A stretch of 52,066 nt of DNA from Planctomycetota bacterium (lineage in GTDB: Bacteria; Planctomycetota; UBA1135; GCA-002748355), in assembly GCA_026984035.1 (NCBI GenBank), contig JALSSW010000108.1, positions 1-52,066 of the forward strand. Reading direction: 5' to 3'. Positions 36,756 to 44,347 of this stretch are shown here, piece after piece. The first letter of the stretch is position 1; each line of letters begins with the position of its first letter. The position numbers and the translations under genes are program-made. The notes below the pieces were generated by a model. The model had not been told where the DNA came from, did not search any database, and saw only the letters and a list, made by a program, of their open reading frames with translations.

Positions 36756-36990
36756 TCCACACTCCACAAACGAGATAAAAAGTCGAATCCTGGCCCGACA
36801 AACAGAGAATCCAAGGAGGAATCCAAGATTTCTCCCAAAAACCAACAGGCAAAAACTGAACCAGACCTAAGCACGCCCCAAGGACTATGGGTTCTTGTAG
36901 CTTAGGGAAAGCCACAAGATCCGGAGAAACCCGGTCCGAAGCATAAGCTCTCTCTTGTTTCTTTCCTTGCGGAGTCTAAATCTAGGGACC

Positions 36991-37725
36991 ATGTTTCCGC
37001 TCCAGGACAACATTCCCCGAAGAAATCCCCCCTTCGCTGTTTGGGCTTTGGTTTTTCTCAATGTGGTCTTCTTTTTGTTTGAGATCAGCCTGCCTCCTCA
37101 AACAAGAGAAGCTTTCCTCTACACCTTTGGAGTCGTTCCTTTACGACACATGCACCCCGAATGGGCTCAGGCTATTGGCCTCCCCGTTGATTCATGGATT
37201 CCTTTTCTTACCAGCATGTTTCTCCATGGCGGCTGGATCCACCTCATTGGGAACATGTGGTTCCTCCTTCTCTTTGGAGATAATGTCGAGGACCGGATGG
37301 GGAGTTTCCGCTTCATCATCTTCTATCTTCTTTGTGGCTTCATCTCGGGGGGCGTTCACACCCTTATCTCCCAGGAGTCAACTGTCCCAGCCATTGGAGC
37401 CTCCGGAGCGATTTCGGGCATTCTCGCTGCGTATCTCATTCTCTATCCTCGGGCAAGGATCATCACAATGATCCCCGTTTTCTTTTACCCCTTCTTTTTT
37501 GAAATCCCCGCCACAGTTTTTATAGGGCTTTGGTTTGTTCTCCAGCTTGGCAGTGGAATCACTTCCCTTTTCCATGCTCAAGCTGGAGGGGGAATTGCTT
37601 GGTGGGCACATGTAGGAGGCTTTGCAGCCGGGATCCTGCTGCTTCCATTCTTCTGCACAAAACGATGTCGCACATGGCATACAGATGAATTCACTTGGGA
37701 CAAGGTTTGGGGACACAGGAGGTAA
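36991..37725 (+). CDS. Rhomboid family intramembrane serine protease
   Basis: A 244-residue polytopic membrane protease that cuts substrates within the membrane. About six helices are visible. The catalytic dyad is Ser138 in GASG and His207 in AHVGGFAAG. The N-terminal HGGWIHLIGNMWFLLLFGDN loop (Asn88) is the family's hallmark for oxyanion stabilisation. An extra segment with FPLQDNIPRRNPP at the N-terminus is common in this type. ATG 36991 is preferred over TTG 36955 because it begins with that pattern. The gene is followed after 3 nt by the SDH-family protease, which reads from a strong ribosome site inside this gene's end. Confidence 0.92.
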   Translation: MFPLQDNIPRRNPPFAVWALVFLNVVFFLFEISLPPQTREAFLYTFGVVPLRHMHPEWAQAIGLPVDSWIPFLTSMFLHGGWIHLIGNMWFLLLFGDNVEDRMGSFRFIIFYLLCGFISGGVHTLISQESTVPAIGASGAISGILAAYLILYPRARIITMIPVFFYPFFFEIPATVFIGLWFVLQLGSGITSLFHAQAGGGIAWWAHVGGFAAGILLLPFFCTKRCRTWHTDEFTWDKVWGHRR

Positions 37726-37728
37726 GCC

Positions 37729-38538
37729 ATGGATTTTATTTGGATTATTTTTTTCCTGATGATGATGCAGCCGGCACTTAAAAAGCAGCTCCTGGATGCC
37801 TCCAGGCAGCGCTGGATCGCCAAGATGGAAAATGAACACAACTCAAGAGTCATCCTCTTGGTCCACCGACAGGAAACAATGAGCCTCTTGGGGTTTCCGG
37901 TGTTTCGTTTCATCGATATCCATGACTCCGAAGAGATCCTCAGGGCCATACACATGACCGATCCCGATGTCCCCATCGAACTCATTCTGCACACTCCTGG
38001 AGGCCTGGTTTTGGCTGCCACCCAAATCGCGCAGGCTATAAAAATGCATCCAGGCAAGGTCACAGTATTTGTCCCGCACTTCGCGATGTCAGGAGGGACT
38101 TTGATCTCCCTTGCTGCTGATGAAATCATCATGGCTGAGCATGCAGTCTTGGGTCCGGTCGATCCACAGTTGGGGCAAACGGCTGCTGCATCCATCCTTG
38201 CAGCTGTCTCCCAAAAAGAAGCAAAAGACCTCGACGACCAGACCTTAATCCAAGCGGACATGGCCAAAAAGGCCATCACTCAGGTCTATCAAACAGTTCT
38301 GGACCTACTTGAAGGCACCATGGAAAAAGATAAGGCAGAAGAACTTGCCAAGACTCTGTCGGAGGGACACTGGACTCATGACTATGGAATCTCTTTCGAG
38401 AAAGCGAAGGAGCTAGGCTTTAAAGTCAGCAAAGATATTCCTGAAGCCATCTTTCAACTCATGGCGCTATTCCCGCAGCCTGTGACACGACAACCTGGAG
38501 TGGAGTATCTTCCTCGCCCCAGGAAAAGTAATTCTTAA
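37729..38538 (+). CDS. SDH-family ClpP-fold membrane-associated serine protease
   Basis: A 269-residue protein of the serine dehydrogenase proteinase (SDH, PF01972) group in the ClpP/crotonase-like fold. An N-terminal hydrophobic helix (residues 1-15) anchors or exports it. The nucleophile is Ser121 in HFAMSGGTLISLAA, preceded by the strand-loop ELILHTPGGLVLAA, as in SppA-like peptidases. DPQLGQ follows the expected later motif. An excellent AGGAGG ribosome site lies 7 nt before the ATG, within the rhomboid gene's last codons. A joint membrane-proteolysis role with rhomboid is inferred from the operon. The gene is convergent with the M16 pair. Confidence 0.87.
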   Translation: MDFIWIIFFLMMMQPALKKQLLDASRQRWIAKMENEHNSRVILLVHRQETMSLLGFPVFRFIDIHDSEEILRAIHMTDPDVPIELILHTPGGLVLAATQIAQAIKMHPGKVTVFVPHFAMSGGTLISLAADEIIMAEHAVLGPVDPQLGQTAAASILAAVSQKEAKDLDDQTLIQADMAKKAITQVYQTVLDLLEGTMEKDKAEELAKTLSEGHWTHDYGISFEKAKELGFKVSKDIPEAIFQLMALFPQPVTRQPGVEYLPRPRKSNS

Positions 38539-38560
38539 CCCACAGGACTCAAAGCGCTTT

Positions 38561-39844
38561 TTACTTCGGGCCCAGCCTCAGGCACACGGATCGGTCTGGG
38601 TGCAAGTGCTTTTCAGCAACTTGCCTCACATCCTTGGCGCTCACAGCCCGAATAATTTCGGGGTACCTCTGTATGTAATCGTCGCCATATTGAAAGCGTT
38701 CCATTCGAACCAAGAAACGTGCGAGATTGGAATTGCGTTCCAAAGCCCAAACAAAAGACCCCGTCAAGTAGGCTTTGACATCTTCCATCTCCTTACGGGT
38801 TGGAGCCTCCCTCCGAATGGCTTGAATCTCTCGGATAAAACCATCAATAGCCTGTTTCTCCTGGCCGGGGGAAGTGCCGATATAGGCAGAAAACATCCCT
38901 CTCTCGATTCCGGCCGAGTGCGTAATACTCGCCCCCACGGCATAGGCCAGACCCTGCTCATCGCGGAGTTTCCGTGAGATTCGGCTGGTAAACCCCGGGC
39001 CAGTCCCCAAAACATGATCCATCACAAGGAGCTTGTAAAAATCGGAATCCGTTCGCTTGATCCCCAAGTGTCCCAAGTAGATATGCACTTGGTTGCTGGG
39101 ATAAAATAGGTTCTCTTGAACCGGCCCGTCCAGCTCCCTGGGTTCTTTCACTCCCAAGGGTTTTGAGTTTTTGTCTTTCCACGAGCCAAAAGCTTTTTCT
39201 AAAAGGTCGAGCAACTTTTCAGGTTCCAAATCTCCAGAACCAGCGATGATCGCTCGAGAAGGAAGGTACCATTTTTTGTGAAAACTCCGACATTGGGAAG
39301 GGGTCAATGATGCCATGGTCTCGAGGCTCCCCTTTGAGGGTCTCCCATAAGGATGCTCTCCATAAACGAGATGTTGGAAAGCAAGAGAAGCCACTGTCCT
39401 GGGTTCATCTCTCTCGGACTGGAGTTCCGCCAGTGCAAGCTCTCGCATCCGACGGACTCCATCCTTTGGGAGCGTTGGACGAAGAATCACTTCGGCCAGA
39501 ATTTTTACGGCCAAACTGGCATCCTCGGCGGCCATTCGGATAGCAGCCCCTGATCCTGTAGTAACAAGGGAGCCTCCATAGCCTTCGACCAAAGCTGCCA
39601 ATTCATCTCCTGTCCATCTTTGGGTTCCCTCATCGAGAGACTCTCCAACAAGATAGGAGATCCCCGCCTTTTCGGGCGGCTCTTCCATTCGCCCAACCAT
39701 GAGAGAACAAGTAACCGCAAGGGTAGGAGCCGTTGTGTTTTGAACGGCCAAGAGAACAAGCCCGTTAGGAAGCTGCCTTCGATGGATTTTGAATCTTAGC
39801 CTTGAAGAATGGGGAATCTTTTTTGCTTGCCTCTTAGCCATCAT
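38561..39844 (-). CDS. M16 peptidase-like subunit without the zinc motif
   Basis: A 427-residue M16-family protein that lacks the HxxEH zinc site: where the active partner has VSHFLEHMMFKGT, this one reads ISYLVGESLDEGT. It keeps the Arg/Tyr pair of non-catalytic M16 partners in SRISRKLRDEQGLAYAVG. Such proteins form a heterodimer with an active subunit and help bind substrate. The ATG at 39844 overlaps the active subunit's stop (ATGA at 39841-39844), which fits fixed stoichiometry. It is not truncated, so loss of the zinc site is a family-type specialisation, not a pseudogene. Confidence 0.88.
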   Translation of the reverse strand: MMAKRQAKKIPHSSRLRFKIHRRQLPNGLVLLAVQNTTAPTLAVTCSLMVGRMEEPPEKAGISYLVGESLDEGTQRWTGDELAALVEGYGGSLVTTGSGAAIRMAAEDASLAVKILAEVILRPTLPKDGVRRMRELALAELQSERDEPRTVASLAFQHLVYGEHPYGRPSKGSLETMASLTPSQCRSFHKKWYLPSRAIIAGSGDLEPEKLLDLLEKAFGSWKDKNSKPLGVKEPRELDGPVQENLFYPSNQVHIYLGHLGIKRTDSDFYKLLVMDHVLGTGPGFTSRISRKLRDEQGLAYAVGASITHSAGIERGMFSAYIGTSPGQEKQAIDGFIREIQAIRREAPTRKEMEDVKAYLTGSFVWALERNSNLARFLVRMERFQYGDDYIQRYPEIIRAVSAKDVRQVAEKHLHPDRSVCLRLGPK

Positions 39845-41148
39845 TCTCCCTCTGGAAGCGACCATCCCACAGTCCGTTGGTCATCCACAAAATACCTTCG
39901 CATTGCCTCCTTGATCTGCTTTGGCCGAATTGCCAGTAACTTTTGAGGATAGGCTTCGAGAGCCTTGATCCCCCCGTGAACGATTGTTTCAAACTGCCCG
40001 ACTCGTTGGGCTTGATCCGAGACGGTTTCCATTTGGAAATAAAAAGAGGTAAGGACAGCCTTTTGGATTCGCTTCATTTCTGCGGCGCTTGGCCCCTGAG
40101 CCTTAAGGCGCTCAATCTCCCCAAAAATAGCTTCTTCCAGGTGCTCAGGTTCCACACCTGGTTTTGGTTCGGAAATGATCCAAAAAAGACCCGCGTCCAT
40201 CCGAGACTCGTTATAGCTCTGGGCAAAGGAGGCAAGCTCCTTTCCCTTGACCAAGTTCTGATAGAGCCTTGAAGTCTTCCCCATGCTCAAGAGGCAATTG
40301 ATCACATCAAGGAGAACATCGTCTTCGTCATTCACCGTGCAGCCCTTCCAGGCAACTCCCAACCTAGGTAATTTGGCCGGAGACCTCAAAATCAAACGAC
40401 GCTCCCCTTTTTGAGGAGGTTCATGGAGAGCTGCTTTTCGAGGGGTTCCTCCGGAAGGGATTTTCCCAAAGTGCTTTTCAACAAGGTCCAGAGCATCTTT
40501 CTTTTTAAAATCCCCGGCCAAAACCAAGCTTGCTCGGTCGGGCACATAATGGCGATGGTAGTAATCTTGCATGGCATCTCGAGTAAGCCGCTCAAGATCC
40601 TCCCGCCAACCAATCACAGGGTGATGATAGGGATGAACCACATAGGCCGAAGCCTCAACAGCTTGAAAGAGGTTTTGCCAAGGGTCGTCTTCTCCTCGCT
40701 GTAACTCTTCCAGGACAACCTTCTTCTCAAGTTCAAACTCCTTAGGATCCAAGAGACAACCTCGCATCCTTGAGGATTCAATTTTCATTGCTTCCTCGAA
40801 TCGATCGCTTTTGAGATTGAAATAATAGGCAGTGTAGTCGCTTGAGGTGAAAGCGTTGTTATGCCCACCCAAGCGAGCGGTAATCAAGTCAATAGATCCT
40901 TTGGGATATTTCTTTGTCCCCTTGAACATCATATGCTCTAAGAAGTGGGAAACCCCCGTCTCACCACTTTGTTCATCACGCGACCCAACCGAGTACCAAA
41001 TCCAATGGCTCACGACCGGTAACTCTTTCACTTGTATCAAAAAAACTTTGAGCCCGTTGTCTAACACTTTCTTAGTCACCGGGCGCATGATTTTTCTGGG
41101 CTTAGAATTCGCGGCTCGCTGTTTCTGTCGACTGTTTTTCAGAATCAT
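39841..41148 (-). CDS. M16 family zinc protease, catalytic subunit
   Basis: A 435-residue M16 (pitrilysin/processing-peptidase-like) zinc protease. The inverted zinc motif H-F-L-E-H is at residues 68-72 in GVSHFLEHMMFKG, with the third-ligand Glu about 77 residues downstream in KKVVLEELQRGEDDP. It forms the pair with the zinc-less subunit encoded next. The frame is open further upstream to 41376, inside the pseudouridine synthase gene, but the ATG at 41148 overlaps that gene's stop (ATGA) and matches the family start. No signal peptide is visible, so it is probably cytoplasmic. Confidence 0.92.
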   Translation of the reverse strand: MILKNSRQKQRAANSKPRKIMRPVTKKVLDNGLKVFLIQVKELPVVSHWIWYSVGSRDEQSGETGVSHFLEHMMFKGTKKYPKGSIDLITARLGGHNNAFTSSDYTAYYFNLKSDRFEEAMKIESSRMRGCLLDPKEFELEKKVVLEELQRGEDDPWQNLFQAVEASAYVVHPYHHPVIGWREDLERLTRDAMQDYYHRHYVPDRASLVLAGDFKKKDALDLVEKHFGKIPSGGTPRKAALHEPPQKGERRLILRSPAKLPRLGVAWKGCTVNDEDDVLLDVINCLLSMGKTSRLYQNLVKGKELASFAQSYNESRMDAGLFWIISEPKPGVEPEHLEEAIFGEIERLKAQGPSAAEMKRIQKAVLTSFYFQMETVSDQAQRVGQFETIVHGGIKALEAYPQKLLAIRPKQIKEAMRRYFVDDQRTVGWSLPEGE

Positions 41149-42275
41149 CGCTTTGTCCTTTTGCCCTTTAGCGGCTTTCGGGCCGGTTTCCTTGCCAAGT
41201 TCTTTTCTGTCTGTTTTTTTCTGGCCGCTTTTTTGCTTACAGCTTTCTTGCCGGAAGATTTCTTTCCGGAAACCTTTTTCTCGTGAGACCTTCTTTTGGA
41301 AGGCAGTTCCCCCTCTTCGCCCAAAGTGGCAGCTCGCAAGAGGGATTCCACTTCCGATTTTTTTAGGAACCGCCACTTACCTTTCCCAACCCCTTTGATC
41401 CCAAGGGGGCCGATCTTGACTCGAGCAAGCTTGAGAACGGGAAAACCCAAGCGGGCAAAAATCCGACGAATCTCCCGGTTTCTCCCCTCTCGAAGTTCTA
41501 CCTCAAGGTAGGAGCGATCCTTGGTTCGTCGACGAATCCGAATCCGAATCCCCTTAGTTTTCCCTTCGGCAAGCCAAACTCCTCCTCGGGCCTTTTCCAC
41601 TTTGTCCCCCTCGATCCTCCCCCGCAGAGTCACATGGTACGTTTTTGGAACTCCAAACCTGGGATGCAGCATCCGTTCGGCGAAAGCACCATCATTGGTC
41701 ATCAAAAGGAGCCCTTCCGAGTCAAGGTCCAAACGGCCGATGGAAAACACGCGACCTTTCAACCCAACCAAAAGATCAATCACCCGTTTTTTCTGTTCAT
41801 GCACGGCATTGGTACAAACAATCCCCTTCGGTTTATGAAAGAGAACGTAGATCGGTTTTTCAGGACGCAATTTCTCTCCATCTATCGAGACAATGTCCCG
41901 GAGTGGATCGACCTTGGTCCCAAGCTCAGTAACCGGTTTTCCATTCACCATAATACGGCCCTGGACGATCAGGTTCTCACAACCTCGACGAGAACCAAGC
42001 CCACAAGTTGCAAGGAATGAATTCAGGCGAACAAGGCCCTTTTGCTTGGCCGTGACCACGCCCTTTCCGGCCTCTTCCAAGACCTTGGACCAAAGACTCC
42101 CGGGTGCTCGGACGATCGATGCAACCTTGGTGGCAGACTTCTTGAGAGTCCGGGCTTTTCCTGGGCCGATTTTTCCGGACCTCCCTTTGATCGAGCGTGT
42201 TTTCTTGGGGCCGGATGCTTTCGAACCCCGCCCCGGGGTCCCTCTCTTCCCCCCTCTCTTCTTCTTTGTTGCCAT
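41145..42275 (-). CDS. RsuA/RluB-type pseudouridine synthase with basic tails
   Basis: A 376-residue pseudouridine synthase that modifies rRNA. An S4 RNA-binding domain (residues about 80-140, VRLNSFLATCGLGSRRGCEN) precedes the catalytic domain with the Asp nucleophile in GRLDLDSEGLLLMTNDG and the C-terminal REGRNREIRRIFARLGFPV. It has unusual Lys/Arg/Ala/Ser/Gly-rich extensions at both ends, about 55 residues N-terminal and about 50 C-terminal, the latter with repeated KKxxxKKA units. A GGGAG box precedes ATG 42275, one base after the manA stop. Confidence 0.9.
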   Translation of the reverse strand: MATKKKRGGKRGTPGRGSKASGPKKTRSIKGRSGKIGPGKARTLKKSATKVASIVRAPGSLWSKVLEEAGKGVVTAKQKGLVRLNSFLATCGLGSRRGCENLIVQGRIMVNGKPVTELGTKVDPLRDIVSIDGEKLRPEKPIYVLFHKPKGIVCTNAVHEQKKRVIDLLVGLKGRVFSIGRLDLDSEGLLLMTNDGAFAERMLHPRFGVPKTYHVTLRGRIEGDKVEKARGGVWLAEGKTKGIRIRIRRRTKDRSYLEVELREGRNREIRRIFARLGFPVLKLARVKIGPLGIKGVGKGKWRFLKKSEVESLLRAATLGEEGELPSKRRSHEKKVSGKKSSGKKAVSKKAARKKQTEKNLARKPARKPLKGKRTKR

Positions 42276-42276
42276 A

Positions 42277-43275
42277 TCAACTCCCTTGGGAACTCGGACG
42301 GGAGAGGAGAATGGTGCATGGCCCCTCTGGGATCAAGTGAACCTTGGGAAGACTCCCAAGGATGAGACCACTATCTCCTGCAGCCAAATGAACTTTTCCA
42401 TGGTTCCAATGAACATCCAACTCCCCCTTTACCAGGCTGAGGATGGAAAAAACGCCTTCGAGCGCAAAGACCTCCTCCTGCCTCAATTCCCAGCGAAACA
42501 AGCGAAACCTCTTTGTTTCCACAAGCTTACTCAACCCACGACCTAAACCCATCGGGTAAATTCTTGGGTCAAATGGCTCAGAAAAGTGGGTGTTCCGCGC
42601 TTCTTCCAAGTGGAGTTTTCGGGGTTTTCCATCAAGGCCCAGCCGTCCCCAGTCATGAACCCGGAAGGTTAAATCAGAATTATCCTGAAGTTCATAGACC
42701 AGGAGTCCCGATCCAAGACTGTGAACCGTGCCTGCTGGAATCATGAAAACATCCCCAGGCTTTGCTTCAAGCCTGCGGAGGAGTGGAGTGGGATCTTCCC
42801 CTCGATCCAAAGCGTGGAAGAAAGTGTCCGCATGAACCCCATCCTGGAATCCAATCATGACCTCCGCTCCTGGCTCGGCCTCCAAAACAACCCACGCTTC
42901 GTCCTTTCCCTGATCCCCAAATCCTCGGGCAACCCCTTCCTCCCGGGCCGGGTGGAGTTGGAGGCTCAAACTTTTGGCTGCATCCAAGAGCTTGATCATC
43001 AAGGGAAAGCGGCCGAGTGCATCCAAAGATGCCTCACCAAGGATCTTCTTGGGGTCAGCCTTCAGGAGCTCGGAGAGAGAAGCTCCATTGTTGAGAAAGC
43101 TCACCGAACGCCCCTCACCCCGATCATAGATTTCCCAACTCTCACCAAGCGGAACACCTGGGATCCCACAAAGCTTCCTAAAGGATTTGAGACGGTTTCC
43201 TCCCCAGACCCTTGGAACTGGTTGGGGGGTCGGCTGTAGGATGCTCGGAATTTCGATCTTCACTGGATTGTTCAT
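42277..43275 (-). CDS. manA: Mannose-6-phosphate isomerase, type I
   Basis: Interconverts mannose-6-phosphate and fructose-6-phosphate; a zinc enzyme of the cupin fold. The 332-residue length matches the short bacterial type I enzymes. Zinc ligands are visible in LSLQLHPA (Gln-x-His), KDEAWVVL (Glu) and IPAGTVHSLG (His). PRVWGGNRL is the N-terminal signature. ATG 43275 is preceded by an in-frame GTG (43278); I chose ATG, though no clear ribosome site is visible. It is the first gene of the manA-rluB-M16-M16 operon. Confidence 0.9.
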   Translation of the reverse strand: MNNPVKIEIPSILQPTPQPVPRVWGGNRLKSFRKLCGIPGVPLGESWEIYDRGEGRSVSFLNNGASLSELLKADPKKILGEASLDALGRFPLMIKLLDAAKSLSLQLHPAREEGVARGFGDQGKDEAWVVLEAEPGAEVMIGFQDGVHADTFFHALDRGEDPTPLLRRLEAKPGDVFMIPAGTVHSLGSGLLVYELQDNSDLTFRVHDWGRLGLDGKPRKLHLEEARNTHFSEPFDPRIYPMGLGRGLSKLVETKRFRLFRWELRQEEVFALEGVFSILSLVKGELDVHWNHGKVHLAAGDSGLILGSLPKVHLIPEGPCTILLSRPSSQGS

Positions 43276-43412
43276 CACGCATCATGCAGTTTTCATGAGA
43301 TGACGTAAAAGGAATCCAATCACAAAAAAGCAACGAGAATTCCTAGCCTATTGAGGTGGCCTAGCCACAAGATGGCATGACTGCATCTTTGGGTGAAGGA
43401 CCAAAAAGAAAA

Positions 43413-44297
43413 ATGACCGAAATCAACATCCTCCCGAAAACCGACCAAGACCTCCCTGGACTTGCCAAGCTATTCCGAGATTCCAATCAGGACGCGAGCC
43501 ATCTCAAGGATTCCTTAGGTTTTATCGCGAAAGCGGGAGATGAGATCCTTGGCTTCATTGGAATGGAACTAGGAGGAATGGGGACGGTTATCCTCAGCCG
43601 CTTGGTCCTAGACCCCAAGATCCAAGGGCATGGCTTCACAAATGACCTCTCACGTAAGGTGGAAGATTGGGCCCGGGAGTTGCACCAAGATCGACTTGTC
43701 CTATTCACGGATCGAAAAGAAGGGGTCAAGTGGGCCAAAGACCACGGATTTAAACATGTGAGCAAGGAGCTTATTAAAACCCACGTCCCTTCCTGGTCCT
43801 TTTTCGGTGAGGAAAATTTGGACAAAGGAAGCTTTTTCACCCGCCCCGTCCTCAAAGGGCTTCTTATTTTGGGAACGTCCAACGGAGGACGATCCCTTTT
43901 CGCAGAGGCAGTCGCTCGGAACCTTGCTCCAGGGAAGATGTCGATCTATAGCGCCAGCCTGGAAAAAAGTCCGATGGACCCCCTTGCCAAGCGTGTTTTT
44001 CGAGAGATGGGGATCTCACCAGAAGGTTTGCATCCCAAACTTTTTGCTGAGATTCCCCTTGAAGAGGTGAATTTCATTATCTCCTTGGACAAACCCCTGA
44101 TCCAAGAATTGGATCCCAAGGTCCAAGGAGAGTTAAAAGCCCCTTGGAATGAATGGGTTTGGGAAATCGAAGACCCTCGGGATGCGGCTGGTGATGAAGC
44201 AGCAAAGTTGGAAGCGCACAGAAAAGTCTATCAGGAAATACAGCGCCGGATCGAATGCCTCTTCGGCCACAGGATGAGTTTGTTAAAAACGAATTAA
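43413..44297 (+). CDS. GNAT acetyltransferase fused to a Cys-less ArsC/LMW-phosphatase-like domain
   Basis: A 294-residue two-domain protein. Residues 1-130 form a small GNAT acetyltransferase resembling ArsN-type proteins, with motif A VLDPKIQGHGFTNDLS and WAKDHGFKHV. Residues 147-288 match low-molecular-weight phosphatase/ArsC: the P-loop position reads GTSNGGR at 154-160, so the catalytic Cys of C-x5-R is Gly154 while Arg160 is kept; the loop Asp254 in EIEDPRDA is kept, and the C-terminal KLEAHRKVYQEIQRRIE is typical. The resolving cysteines of arsenate reductases are also absent. The domain is therefore predicted to be non-catalytic. ATG 43413 has GAAGGA upstream; the open frame begins at 43377. 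Confidence 0.8.
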   Translation: MTEINILPKTDQDLPGLAKLFRDSNQDASHLKDSLGFIAKAGDEILGFIGMELGGMGTVILSRLVLDPKIQGHGFTNDLSRKVEDWARELHQDRLVLFTDRKEGVKWAKDHGFKHVSKELIKTHVPSWSFFGEENLDKGSFFTRPVLKGLLILGTSNGGRSLFAEAVARNLAPGKMSIYSASLEKSPMDPLAKRVFREMGISPEGLHPKLFAEIPLEEVNFIISLDKPLIQELDPKVQGELKAPWNEWVWEIEDPRDAAGDEAAKLEAHRKVYQEIQRRIECLFGHRMSLLKTN

Positions 44298-44347
44298 CCT
44301 GCCAAAACACCTGACGATCCCACTCCAGGGCTCATAATCTCTGGAAG

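Noticed and set aside
36866..36906. CCTAAGC/GCTTAGG inverted repeat in the Nudix-rhomboid gap
   Set aside because: A 7-bp stem with a 27-nt spacer in a divergent promoter region is plausible by chance; not enough to call.
38551..38560. AAAGCGCTTT palindrome between convergent genes
   Set aside because: Only 10 bp with no loop; too short to call a terminator or operator.
38561..39844. Zinc-less M16 gene as a pseudogene
   Set aside because: Full length, in-frame and conserved Arg/Tyr motif; this is the known non-catalytic partner type.
39844..39865. Longer start for the zinc-less M16 subunit
   Set aside because: The ATG at 39844 overlaps the upstream stop in ATGA style and matches the family start better.
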